Below, piece after piece: positions 42,108-50,723 of a stretch of DNA of 64,000 bases. The notes under the pieces are model-generated. The model worked only from the letters and a program-made list of their open reading frames with translations, ran no database searches and was not told where the DNA came from. Origin of the DNA: Gammaproteobacteria bacterium. GTDB lineage: Bacteria; Pseudomonadota; Gammaproteobacteria; SZUA-152. The position numbers and the translations under genes were made by a program. Location: assembly GCA_029882975.1 (NCBI GenBank), contig JAOUJW010000004.1:1-64000 (forward strand), read 5' to 3'. Positions within the stretch are counted from its first letter, which is position 1. Each line of letters opens with the position of its first letter.

Positions 42108-43865
42108 ATGAGCGAACGTATAGTGGTGGACCCCATAACCCGAATTGAAGGTCACTTACGTATTGAAGCCCGCAGCGATGCGGGAACCATTACCGAGGCG
42201 TGGTCTTCCGGTACGATGGTTCGGGGTATTGAGATTATTCTGAAAGGAAGGGATCCGCGCGATGCCTGGGCTTTTACGCAACGGTTTTGCGGTGTGTGCA
42301 CTTTGGTACACGGTATGGCTTCTATTAGGGCAGTAGAAAATGCCTTAAACTATAGCATACCTGGAAATGCACAGCTGATACGTAACTTAATGATAGCTGC
42401 CCAGTTTGTGCACGATCATGTCATGCATTTCTATCATTTGCATGCCTTAGATTGGGTTGACGTGGTATCTGCCTTAAAAGCCGATCCCGCAGCCACTTCC
42501 AGTTTGGCGCAAACGGTCAGTCCGGCATACCCCAAATCCTCACCGGGATACTTTGCAGATACTCAGAAAACACTCAAAACTTTCGTGGAAAGTGGGCAAC
42601 TCGGCATATTTGCCAATGGTTATTGGGGCCATCCGGCGTACAAGTTACCGCCGGAAGCAAACCTGATGGCAGTGGCGCACTATCTGGAGGCCTTGCAGTG
42701 GCAGCGCAATGTGGTGCAATTGCATACGATCTTGGGTGGAAAAAATCCTCATCCCAATTTTGTTGTCGGCGGTTCACCCACCGCGATTAGTATTAATGCT
42801 CCTGTTGCAGACAGTGGCGAACTCGCCGGTGCGGATGCAACAGCGTTAAATCAAAACGGCCTACAGGAAATGCAAAATGTCATAGACAATATGCGCAGTT
42901 TTGTGGATCAGGTATATGTGCCCGATACTTTGGCAATTGCAGGTTTTTACAAAGACTGGGGTGCAATAGGGGAAGGGACGGGTAACTTTCTGTGTTATGG
43001 CGACTTTCCTTTGGGTGGCACGGATGAGCTGGACAAGTTGCTGATACCTCGCGGCGCCATTCTGAATCGAGATTTAACTACAGTGTATCCCGTGGACCTC
43101 AATGATACGGAACAGGTTCATGAATATGTCGCCAGGTCATGGTATGACTACAGTGCAGGTAAGGAAAAGCCCTTGCATCCTTATGTGGGAGAAACCCAGC
43201 TGAAATACGACGGGCCTATTCCCCCGTATGAATTTCTGGATACAGACAAATCCTATTCTTGGTTAAAGGCGCCTCGCTGGCGCGGTAAACCGATGGAGGT
43301 GGGGCCCCTGGCGCGGGTGTTGACGCTATATGCCACGGGACACGATGCCACACGGGAGTTGGTGAACCGGACCTTAAAAACATTAGACATTCCCGTGAGT
43401 GCCTTGTTTTCCACCCTGGGTCGAACGGCTGCACGTACCTTGGAAACCAAAATTATTGGAGATGCTATGCAATCCTGGTTGGATCAGCTGATATCAAATA
43501 TCAAAGGGGGAGATTTAAGAACCTTTAACGAACAATATTGGGACCCATCCACATGGCCGAGTGAAGCAAAGGGCGCGGGTTACACGGAAGCGCCCAGGGG
43601 TGCGTTGGCCCATTGGGTCGTAATCAAGGATGGTAAAATTGACAACTATCAAGCCGTGGTTCCCAGCACCTGGAACGCCGGTCCCAGAGATGCTTTGGGG
43701 CAGCCGGGTCCGTATGAAGCGGCTTTGGTTGGGCATAAGCTATACGATGTAAAGCAGCCATTGGAAATTCTACGCACAATACATAGTTTTGATCCGTGCA
43801 TTGCCTGTGCCGTACATATTAGTGATCCGCAAGGGCAGGAACTTATGCGGCTAAAGGTGATGTGA
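42108..43865 (+). CDS. hynL: [NiFe] hydrogenase large subunit, Isp-type (HynL)
   Basis: The 585-residue catalytic subunit begins MSERIVVDPITRIEGHLRIE. Nickel-iron ligands are C61 and C64 in RFCGVCTLVHG, and C564 and C567 in DPCIACAVH. A 15-residue tail (starting ISDPQG) after His570 is the expected protease substrate. Separation of small and large subunits by isp1 and isp2 is the defining Isp layout (group 1e). L1 has Phe where many enzymes have Ile (RxCGVC). Start 42108 is chosen by homology; upstream in-frame sequence lies inside isp2. Confidence 0.97.
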   Translation: MSERIVVDPITRIEGHLRIEARSDAGTITEAWSSGTMVRGIEIILKGRDPRDAWAFTQRFCGVCTLVHGMASIRAVENALNYSIPGNAQLIRNLMIAAQFVHDHVMHFYHLHALDWVDVVSALKADPAATSSLAQTVSPAYPKSSPGYFADTQKTLKTFVESGQLGIFANGYWGHPAYKLPPEANLMAVAHYLEALQWQRNVVQLHTILGGKNPHPNFVVGGSPTAISINAPVADSGELAGADATALNQNGLQEMQNVIDNMRSFVDQVYVPDTLAIAGFYKDWGAIGEGTGNFLCYGDFPLGGTDELDKLLIPRGAILNRDLTTVYPVDLNDTEQVHEYVARSWYDYSAGKEKPLHPYVGETQLKYDGPIPPYEFLDTDKSYSWLKAPRWRGKPMEVGPLARVLTLYATGHDATRELVNRTLKTLDIPVSALFSTLGRTAARTLETKIIGDAMQSWLDQLISNIKGGDLRTFNEQYWDPSTWPSEAKGAGYTEAPRGALAHWVVIKDGKIDNYQAVVPSTWNAGPRDALGQPGPYEAALVGHKLYDVKQPLEILRTIHSFDPCIACAVHISDPQGQELMRLKVM

Positions 43866-43882
43866 CGGATAAAGGAGCCGTT

Positions 43883-44158
43883 ATGGAAAATTGGAGAGTT
43901 ACCGGGTGGATTCGTAAACTCGTGGTGTTCATAAGCGTTGGAGTTTACAGTCCGGCGATTTGGGCACATGCGGGTGTACATGATATGAGTGTAGGGTTGA
44001 GTTCCTTGCGTGAAATTATACTGCAACGTTTAACTCACCCGGATTATCTATTGGGTTTGCTTGCTTCGCTATGTTTGTTGGCAACTGTTGCACAGGTATT
44101 TATGTTGCTGAGAAACGCAGGATTGCATGTAAACGAAACCGAGAAACGTGAGTCATAA
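43883..44158 (+). CDS. Small two-helix membrane protein in the hydrogenase operon
   Basis: The 91-residue protein has a hydrophobic N-terminal segment (about 11-29, ending PAIWAHAG, possibly a cleaved signal) and a second hydrophobic segment (about 55-77, LLGLLASLCLLATVAQVFMLL). AGGAG at 43873 fits ATG 43883 rather than the GTG upstream. It sits 17 bases after hynL. I do not recognise the family; its place suggests an accessory or membrane-partner role for the hydrogenase. Confidence 0.7.
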   Translation: MENWRVTGWIRKLVVFISVGVYSPAIWAHAGVHDMSVGLSSLREIILQRLTHPDYLLGLLASLCLLATVAQVFMLLRNAGLHVNETEKRES

Positions 44159-44176
44159 AACGATTGCGAGGTTGTT

Positions 44177-45121
44177 ATGCATACGAGTATTCCGCATCAT
44201 AGTCATCATCATTCAACCATTCACGATTACTTACTGGCTACCCGACCGCACTTTTTCATAGCGCCGCTTATGCCTTTGTTGTTAGGAACCGCTTTGGCGT
44301 ATCAACAATTGGGAACGATTAATGTTTCCGTGTTTTTGCTGGCCATACTGGCAGTTGTTTGTGTGAACGCTGCCGTCAATGTGTACAATGATGTTTGCGA
44401 TGAGATCAATGGTTCGGATCAGGCCAATAGAGAGTTTATTGCGCCTTTTACCGGTGGTTCCCGTGTGATTCAAGAACACATCCTCAGTCTGTCTCAAATG
44501 CAGTATTGGGCCGCGGCATTGCTTCTCACGGCCTGCGTGGTTGGGGGTATTTTGGTTTTTTACAAAGGAATCATTGTTTTGTTTTTTGGCCTGGCGGGTC
44601 TTTTGATTGGTTTGGGGCATTCCGACCCCAGGATCAATCTGGCAGGTCTGGGGCTAGGGGAGGTGGCCGTGGCAGTAGCCGTCGGCATACTTCCCGTGGT
44701 GGGAGCTGCATGGCTGCAAACAGGGCAATTTTCCGGGGAAATATTGCTACTGGCTGTCCCGGCAGGATTGTGGGTGGCGAATGTGCTATTGATCAATAGT
44801 ATACCGGATATGCAGGCGGATGCCGAACACGGTAAACGAACTTTAGCAGTGAGGTACGGGGTGAAGTTCAGTGCCAAATTGTATACGGCGTCAAATTTGC
44901 TGGCATTGACCTTTGTTCTTTTTGCTGTGGGGAACGGTTCCTTGCCCATAGTTGCGCTACTTTTCCCGGTGTTGTTGCTGCCATTAAGCTTTTATGTGTC
45001 CGCCTGTATTCGTTCCTGGTATGTCAAAGCCAAGTGCATGCCGGTCGCAATAAAGTCATCCATTGGAATAATGATTGTAAACCTGCTTTGGCTCACGTTC
45101 TGTGCCGCGAGTATGGTTTGA
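44177..45121 (+). CDS. UbiA-family prenyltransferase (MenA-like)
   Basis: The 314-residue membrane protein has about eight or nine helices and the two Asp-rich motifs of the family: NVYNDVCDEINGSD and SIPDMQADAEHGKRTLAVRYG. MenA-type enzymes prenylate dihydroxynaphthoate for menaquinone; haem O and other quinone enzymes share the fold. The His-rich N-terminus (HHSHHHSTIH) is unusual. Being inside a hydrogenase-cytochrome operon suggests supply of a particular quinone. Substrate not assignable. Confidence 0.85.
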   Translation: MHTSIPHHSHHHSTIHDYLLATRPHFFIAPLMPLLLGTALAYQQLGTINVSVFLLAILAVVCVNAAVNVYNDVCDEINGSDQANREFIAPFTGGSRVIQEHILSLSQMQYWAAALLLTACVVGGILVFYKGIIVLFFGLAGLLIGLGHSDPRINLAGLGLGEVAVAVAVGILPVVGAAWLQTGQFSGEILLLAVPAGLWVANVLLINSIPDMQADAEHGKRTLAVRYGVKFSAKLYTASNLLALTFVLFAVGNGSLPIVALLFPVLLLPLSFYVSACIRSWYVKAKCMPVAIKSSIGIMIVNLLWLTFCAASMV

Positions 45122-45140
45122 TGCTGAGTCCATCGGGAAA

Positions 45141-45902
45141 ATGTTGACTCTTTCGAAAATCAAAGGCCGAATTGTCTGCCTGCTCTTTGGCGCGGCAGCG
45201 ATGTTGATTATTGTAGTCGGAACACATCAGGTTATGGAATATACCAGTGCCAACGATTTTTGTTTGAATTGTCACGAGATGCAAACGGCTTATAAGGAGT
45301 ATGTGCAATCACCACATTATTCCAATCGCAGTGGTGTTGTGGCGGCGTGTCATCAGTGCCACTTGCCTCAGACTTATCCTGCCAAATTGTTGGCGAAGTT
45401 CTCCAAGATTACCGAGGTTTATTACCATATGTTAGGCCGTATCGATACAACGGAAAAATATGAAGGCAAACGTGCAGCCATGGCTGAAAAAGTCTGGTCG
45501 CAGTTGCGTCGCAACGGTTCGAAACCGTGTACTTTGTGCCATAATTATGAAAGCATGCTTGCCGCAAAACAGGGGTTACATGCTCGTAAAGCTCATGCAC
45601 GCGCCATGGACAGTGGCGGGGAAAAATCCTGCGTTGATTGTCATCGTGGAGTGGCTCACGGTCTGCCCAAAACCACGGATTCGGCCAGGAAAAATGGGAT
45701 AGCTGGCTTGTGTTTGAGCTGTCATCAACAGCGCCACTTGTTTTCGCCGTCTCACCCAACTGTGGAGACTATGGATTTGGTTAGCTGTCTTGCCTGCCAT
45801 AGGCAGATGAATCATGCGCGAGAAAATTTTAAACAGTTTATGCATACCAGCCACAGAGATTTGTTGGATTGTAAAGTTTGTCATGAGTCCGGTGTTAATT
45901 GA
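45141..45902 (+). CDS. NapC/NirT-like multihaem cytochrome c, seven CXXCH motifs
   Basis: The 253-residue protein has an N-terminal membrane anchor (about 10-29) and then seven haem c motifs: CLNCH, CHQCH, CTLCH, CVDCH, CLSCH, CLACH and CKVCH. The first four fit the NapC/NirT quinol dehydrogenase pattern; the last three form an added C-terminal triplet. It should pass electrons between the quinol pool and periplasmic partners. A GTG at 45102 would overlap ubiA; I prefer ATG 45141. It is followed by the c7-like gene after 15 bases. Confidence 0.88.
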   Translation: MLTLSKIKGRIVCLLFGAAAMLIIVVGTHQVMEYTSANDFCLNCHEMQTAYKEYVQSPHYSNRSGVVAACHQCHLPQTYPAKLLAKFSKITEVYYHMLGRIDTTEKYEGKRAAMAEKVWSQLRRNGSKPCTLCHNYESMLAAKQGLHARKAHARAMDSGGEKSCVDCHRGVAHGLPKTTDSARKNGIAGLCLSCHQQRHLFSPSHPTVETMDLVSCLACHRQMNHARENFKQFMHTSHRDLLDCKVCHESGVN

Positions 45903-45917
45903 GAAAAGGAGATTGCT

Positions 45918-46238
45918 ATGAAACAGCTTATCACCCTGCTGATGGTATCCGTTTTCTTCGCGTTCGGTTCTTCGGTAATTGCGGTACCTCAAGGTATGAA
46001 TGTGGAGTTTGTCAAAAGTCCAATGGGAAAAGTAACCTTTAAGGGTGACAGTCATGCGGGTAAAGGTATTACTTGCGAGAAATGCCATCCTGTCCTGTTC
46101 CAGATGAAAAAGGGTACTACACAAATTAAACTGACAGATCATGAAGCAGGTACGAAATTTTGTTTTTCTTGTCATAATGGCAAACCCGCTTTTGCCCCTA
46201 AAGACAATTGTAACAAGTGCCATCAGGCGGCAAAATAG
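45918..46238 (+). CDS. c7-type triheme cytochrome
   Basis: The 106-residue periplasmic protein has a cleavable signal (about residues 1-22, ending SSVIA) and three haem motifs CEKCH, CFSCH and CNKCH. The segment MGKVTFKGDSHAGKGITCEKCH is typical of c(7)-type triheme domains. It is a soluble electron shuttle, probably partner of the seven-haem cytochrome just upstream. AAAAGGAG precedes the ATG. Its stop is only two bases from the stop of the convergent kinase gene. Confidence 0.9.
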   Translation: MKQLITLLMVSVFFAFGSSVIAVPQGMNVEFVKSPMGKVTFKGDSHAGKGITCEKCHPVLFQMKKGTTQIKLTDHEAGTKFCFSCHNGKPAFAPKDNCNKCHQAAK

Positions 46239-46240
46239 AG

Positions 46241-48682
46241 CTACTGTAGTGTGACCGTTTGATTGGTTTTTGGGGTGGTGACTTTTTGGGGTTTTGCGAT
46301 GGGTAGGCGAACGCTGAAACAGCTGCCGGCTCCGAGTTGGCTGCTTACGGATATAGTGCCTTGCATCAGAGCAACGTAACTTTTACTGATTGTTAATCCC
46401 AAGCCGGTGCCATCATAGCGCCGGGAATCGCTGCCATCAATTTGCTGAAACGCTTCGAAAATGCGTTGTTGGTTTTCTTCGTCCATGCCAATACCGGTGT
46501 CGATGACTTCAATAAGTAATTCCCTGGGGCTTGCTTGGGCCAACAGGCAACGAATGGTTATGGTACCTTTTTCAGTGAATTTGATGGCATTGCTCACCAA
46601 GTTGAGCAATATTTGATGCAGCTTTACTCGGTCGCTGTACAAGGATTTTGGTGCATCTTGGATTTCGATGATGAGTTTAAGGTTCTTGACTCCGGCCATG
46701 GGTTCTACAGATTTTAATAACTCTTCCAGTAATGTTTGCAACTCAAAGGTTTCATTGTACAAACTGAGTTTGCCGGCTTCGACTTTGGACAAATTGAGAA
46801 TGTCGTTAATTAGTCCCAATAGGTGTTTGGCGCTGGAATACACCATAGCCAGTTGTCGGGATTGTTCCTCAGTCACCGGTCCGGTCATGCCATCTTGAAT
46901 AATTGCGGTAAAGCCGATAATGGAGTTTAGCGGCGTACGCAATTCATGGCTCACATTGGCAAGGAATTCGGATTTGGTTCGCGACGCCTCGGTCGCTTGG
47001 TCGCGGGCAACGATCAATTCCTGCGTGCGTTGATTTACCAGTTCTTCCAGGTTTTCCCGGTAGTTGCTCAGTTCTTTTTCGTTTCGCTTGCGTTCCGTAA
47101 TGTCAATAAAAGTTACAACCGCGCCGCTGATGTTTTTATCTTCATAAATTGGGAATGACCAATACTCCGCAGGAAAACACGTTCCGTCGCGATGCCACAG
47201 AACTTCTTTGTCGGAATGGGTACCTGTTCCCCGGCTCAGTGTTAAATAGATATGAGATTCTTTAAATGCAACAGCCCGACCGTTGGTGTCGCTATGGTGT
47301 GCCAATTGATGCATATATTGGCCAAGCAGTTGTTGCGTGGATTGAAACCCCAGTAGTTTAGCACATGCGGGGTTGGCAAAGGTACATAGCCCGTTGGTGT
47401 CTATCCCGTAGATGGCTTCTGCGGTTGAGTTCAATAATATTCGAACTCTCGCCTCGCTGTATTGTAAAGCGTCCTCCCGCTCCTTGATCGCCTGGCTCAT
47501 GGATTGTACGGAAGCGGCTAGGAAAGACAGCTCATCCTGTTCAGCATCTTTTAGGTTCAGGTCTACAGTATCCTTGCTTAGCGATTTAATGCTGTTGACC
47601 AGACTATCTACAGGGGAGGAGACAAAGCGGCGCAGAAAGAGATAACCGATCGGTGCCAATATAAACACAATAAAGAACACGGCCAGCCACATGGCTTTGG
47701 AAAACAGCTCGATAGTCGATGTCAGGGATTCGTTTTTGACTCCTATGGATAGCAATACAGTCTCACCGGAGTCCAATGGCAGCCGGGTGGAGCCGGTGAA
47801 GAAATTGTTAATATTTTCTGTATACCATTGCGGCGTTGTTTTTGTGGAAATGGTTAGCAACGGTATGTTGTGCTGTTCTGCGGTCTGCAGTCTTGGGTTG
47901 CCGCTGGATTCTCCACCAGGTAATTTAATGAAATACTCCAGTTTATATCTTTGCATGACACTGTTGAAAAATTCCTCATCCAGGGTGTCTACCAAGTGAA
48001 TCCAGCCGACGATTCCTCCCTGGTTAGATTGAGTAATGGGTGTCAAACTTTCAATATGCAGGGTATTGTTTGCAACAAACAAACGCGCACGGGGTTTAGA
48101 GGGTATACGAATGAGTTCAGATATAGTGATGGCGGAATTTGGGTACGAGGCGAGGGTAAATGTGCCGCTTTCTTTTTGTGTATGAAGAAATTTCAATTCA
48201 CCTCTGTCATAGCTTGAATGGTATAGATGGATGCCGGCGCCCTTGGTATGGTTGTCACCGCTGGAGGTTTTCGTTGCCAGGGTCACCAAGCCGGCATGCT
48301 CGTTTTGTATGAAAACATGTTCAATGTTATTTGATTGGATGAGTCGACCGCTTTCACGGGCGATGCGACTTTTTTCTACATCGAAAAGTATGGCCTGGTA
48401 GTTGTTGCGGTCTTCGTATTTGTTGATCATATTCATCGAAGCGATCAGCTCAGAACGAGAGGCAAAAATTGCGGCCACGTCTTTGGTTTGCTCCATGCGA
48501 TTGGCTATTTGTTCCTGCAGGGAAATATAGGCTTGAGTGATATATCGAGATGCGTTACTGCTATACAACTCCGTGAGCATGTATCGAAACAAAAGGCCAA
48601 TAAGCAAAAGGGATAGGAGCAAAGAGCCGGACCAAAACAATAGCAGTTTATTGTTAAGTTTGTTGAGGTTTAGTAGAGGCAT
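46241..48682 (-). CDS. Membrane PAS histidine kinase
   Basis: The 813-residue kinase has TM1 at about 12-32, a large periplasmic sensor (about 35-325, Cache-like), TM2 at about 328-350, a HAMP-like segment, a PAS domain (about 408-540) and a coiled coil. HisKA (phosphorylatable His in FLANVSHELRTPLN, near residue 572) and HATPase (NLVSNAIKFTEKG, DTGIGM, GTGLGL) follow. There is no receiver and no neighbouring response regulator, so the partner is elsewhere. It lies 29 bases after a binding-protein gene, as in LuxPQ- or TorTS-type sensing where a periplasmic protein is read by the kinase. Confidence 0.92.
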   Translation of the reverse strand: MPLLNLNKLNNKLLLFWSGSLLLSLLLIGLLFRYMLTELYSSNASRYITQAYISLQEQIANRMEQTKDVAAIFASRSELIASMNMINKYEDRNNYQAILFDVEKSRIARESGRLIQSNNIEHVFIQNEHAGLVTLATKTSSGDNHTKGAGIHLYHSSYDRGELKFLHTQKESGTFTLASYPNSAITISELIRIPSKPRARLFVANNTLHIESLTPITQSNQGGIVGWIHLVDTLDEEFFNSVMQRYKLEYFIKLPGGESSGNPRLQTAEQHNIPLLTISTKTTPQWYTENINNFFTGSTRLPLDSGETVLLSIGVKNESLTSTIELFSKAMWLAVFFIVFILAPIGYLFLRRFVSSPVDSLVNSIKSLSKDTVDLNLKDAEQDELSFLAASVQSMSQAIKEREDALQYSEARVRILLNSTAEAIYGIDTNGLCTFANPACAKLLGFQSTQQLLGQYMHQLAHHSDTNGRAVAFKESHIYLTLSRGTGTHSDKEVLWHRDGTCFPAEYWSFPIYEDKNISGAVVTFIDITERKRNEKELSNYRENLEELVNQRTQELIVARDQATEASRTKSEFLANVSHELRTPLNSIIGFTAIIQDGMTGPVTEEQSRQLAMVYSSAKHLLGLINDILNLSKVEAGKLSLYNETFELQTLLEELLKSVEPMAGVKNLKLIIEIQDAPKSLYSDRVKLHQILLNLVSNAIKFTEKGTITIRCLLAQASPRELLIEVIDTGIGMDEENQQRIFEAFQQIDGSDSRRYDGTGLGLTISKSYVALMQGTISVSSQLGAGSCFSVRLPIAKPQKVTTPKTNQTVTLQ

Positions 48683-48711
48683 TAATGGGCTCTTGTGTGG
48701 ATATTTTCAGA

Positions 48712-49656
48712 TTAGAATATGGGTTTTACTTTATCCACATTGGATTTTTCCACCATGATCGAAGCGATGGGGATATGCTTGGGAACCGGCATCCCGTTTA
48801 ATATTCGCAGGGCAAATACGGCGCCCTCTTTGCCTCCCGTAGGGTAGGTAAAGGACGAGTCCTGTTCTCCTGCACGGATGGCTTGGCGGGCTTCTTCGAT
48901 ATAGTCGATACCTATGATGCAAATATTTTTTGTAGCGATACCCGCCTGTGACAATGCCATACGGGCACCGGTGGCCATGCTGTCACTGTGTGAGTAAATG
49001 GCATCAAACTGAATGTTTGAATGGATTATTTCTTCCATGGCTTGAATGGCGTCGGCACGCAAATAGTTTGCGGTTTTCTCTGCGACAATGTTTAATCCCG
49101 GGTAGGCCAACAGTCCGTTTTTAAATCCCAAACTGCGTTCTATCGTCGGAGTTGCCGTGGGGATTCCTCCCAGCATTATGATACGGCCCTTGCCTTTGAG
49201 CCGGGTGGCTATTCGTTTTGCCGCGAGCTCGCCAATGGCCATATTGTCCGGGCCAATAAACGTGGTGTAAAGGTCGCCGTTGATGCGCCGATCCAATAGA
49301 ATGACAGGAATCCCTTTTTTGTAGGTTTCTGCAACGATCGGTGTCAGGGCGTAGGCGTCTTTCGGGCTGGTAATCAAGAGGTCAATACCCTTCTTGACCA
49401 GGGTTTCAATATCCAATATTTGTTTTGCTGTTTGGCCCTGTGCGTCCGTCGCGATGAAGCGGATTTTGGAATGCTTTGCCAATTCTTGTTCCACATCTTT
49501 GACTTGTTGGATACGCCAGTCATTACTCATGGTGTCTTGGGCAAAACCAATGATGAATTGTTTTTCTGATGCTTGCAGTGGCCCGGTTATCAATCCGAGC
49601 GTTAGAATTTTCCATAAAATAATAATACGGATCAATACGTTAGCTGGCACGTCCAT
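48712..49656 (-). CDS. Type 1 periplasmic sugar-binding-like protein (copy 2)
   Basis: The 314-residue RbsB/LacI-fold binding protein has an N-terminal signal (through ITGPLQASE). It also has FIIGFAQDTMSNDWRIQQVK, DLLITSPKDA, GIPVILLDRR and YSHSDSMATGARMALSQAG. AGGA eight bases upstream supports ATG 49656 over a TTG 30 bases earlier. It is paralogous along its whole length to the protein at 49779 and has the same length. No transporter components accompany it. Confidence 0.9.
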   Translation of the reverse strand: MDVPANVLIRIIILWKILTLGLITGPLQASEKQFIIGFAQDTMSNDWRIQQVKDVEQELAKHSKIRFIATDAQGQTAKQILDIETLVKKGIDLLITSPKDAYALTPIVAETYKKGIPVILLDRRINGDLYTTFIGPDNMAIGELAAKRIATRLKGKGRIIMLGGIPTATPTIERSLGFKNGLLAYPGLNIVAEKTANYLRADAIQAMEEIIHSNIQFDAIYSHSDSMATGARMALSQAGIATKNICIIGIDYIEEARQAIRAGEQDSSFTYPTGGKEGAVFALRILNGMPVPKHIPIASIMVEKSNVDKVKPIF

Positions 49657-49778
49657 AGTTTCATCCTGAAGTCGGTTTTTGGCCAATTCTGCCGGGGGAC
49701 AGCGAACTTTGCAAAAAGCCGTCCATCATTAACTTTTGATTTCAGGCCGATACCGGCTTAAGTATAGAACAAGCTAAA

Positions 49779-50723
49779 TCAGAAAATGGGTTCAATAGAA
49801 TCCACGTTGGATTTGTCCACTATTACGGAGGGCAAGGCGACGTGCTTGGGTACTTTTTTACCGTTCAATATCTTTAAAGCAAATAGTGCCCCTTCTTTAC
49901 CCCCCGTGGGATAGGTGAATGTAGCGTCCTGTTCGCCGATGCGTATGGCTTGTCTGGCTTCCTTTATATAATCACCGCCGATAATCTGTTTACTGCTTGG
50001 TTTAATCCCGGCTTGAAGCAGCGCCATTCGAGCGCCGGTTGCCATGCTGTCGCTTTGGGCATAGATGGCGTCAAAGCGTACACCCGATTCAATGATGCCT
50101 TCCATAGCCTGTATTGCATCGGAGCGTTGATAGTTGGCGTATTTTTCAGCAACGATTTGTAAGCCTGGGAAAGCAATTAATCCGTTACGAAATCCTATGG
50201 CACGTTCCATTGCGGTGGTGGTCGTCGGAATCCCGCTCAACATTATGATTTTTCCCTTTCCGTTGAGTTTGTTGGCAAGCCGTCGTGCTGCTTTGACACC
50301 GATGGCGACATCGTCCGGGCCAATGAAAGTGGTGTAGTCTTCCGTGTTCACTTTGCGAGACAGCAAAATAACTGGAATTCCCTTGAGATAAGTTTTAGAG
50401 ATAATAGGCGCCAGCGACTGTGCGTCCCTTGGGCTGGTTATGAGCAGATCGATGCCTTCATTGACCAGGCTCTCTACATCCCGTATTTGTTGTTCGGTAT
50501 GCCCACCGGCATCTTTAACAATAAATTGTACATTGGGATGGGTTGCCAAAGCTTGCTTTACTTCATTTACCTGTCGTGCGCGCCAGTCAATACTCAAGGT
50601 ATCTTGAGCGAAGCCAACCACGAACTGCTTAGTCGTTGTCTTTCCTTCGGGTGCACTGTGGGCTATGTTGACATTTAATATTAGTAACAAAACAAAAGCG
50701 ATGCGGCAAAACCTACTGAACAC
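49779..50723 (-). CDS. Type 1 periplasmic sugar-binding-like protein (copy 1)
   Basis: The 314-residue paralogue of the protein at 48712 has a signal peptide ending near IAHSAPEG. Shared features include FVVGFAQDTLSIDWRARQV, LLITSPRDAQSLAPII, TTFIGPDDVAIG, FTYPTGGKEGALFALKILNG and the C-terminal DKSNVD. The GTG start has GGGAGAG about five bases upstream. It is the first gene of the binding protein, binding protein, kinase unit. RbsB-type proteins bind pentoses or autoinducer-2; the ligand is not assignable here. Confidence 0.9.
   Translation of the reverse strand: MFSRFCRIAFVLLLILNVNIAHSAPEGKTTTKQFVVGFAQDTLSIDWRARQVNEVKQALATHPNVQFIVKDAGGHTEQQIRDVESLVNEGIDLLITSPRDAQSLAPIISKTYLKGIPVILLSRKVNTEDYTTFIGPDDVAIGVKAARRLANKLNGKGKIIMLSGIPTTTTAMERAIGFRNGLIAFPGLQIVAEKYANYQRSDAIQAMEGIIESGVRFDAIYAQSDSMATGARMALLQAGIKPSSKQIIGGDYIKEARQAIRIGEQDATFTYPTGGKEGALFALKILNGKKVPKHVALPSVIVDKSNVDSIEPIF

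Noticed and set aside
39081-43865. HyaABC/HupSLC-type group 1 hydrogenase
   Set aside because: The subunit genes are split by a NarI-like and an HdrD-like gene and there is no HyaC-type cytochrome b, which defines the Isp layout.
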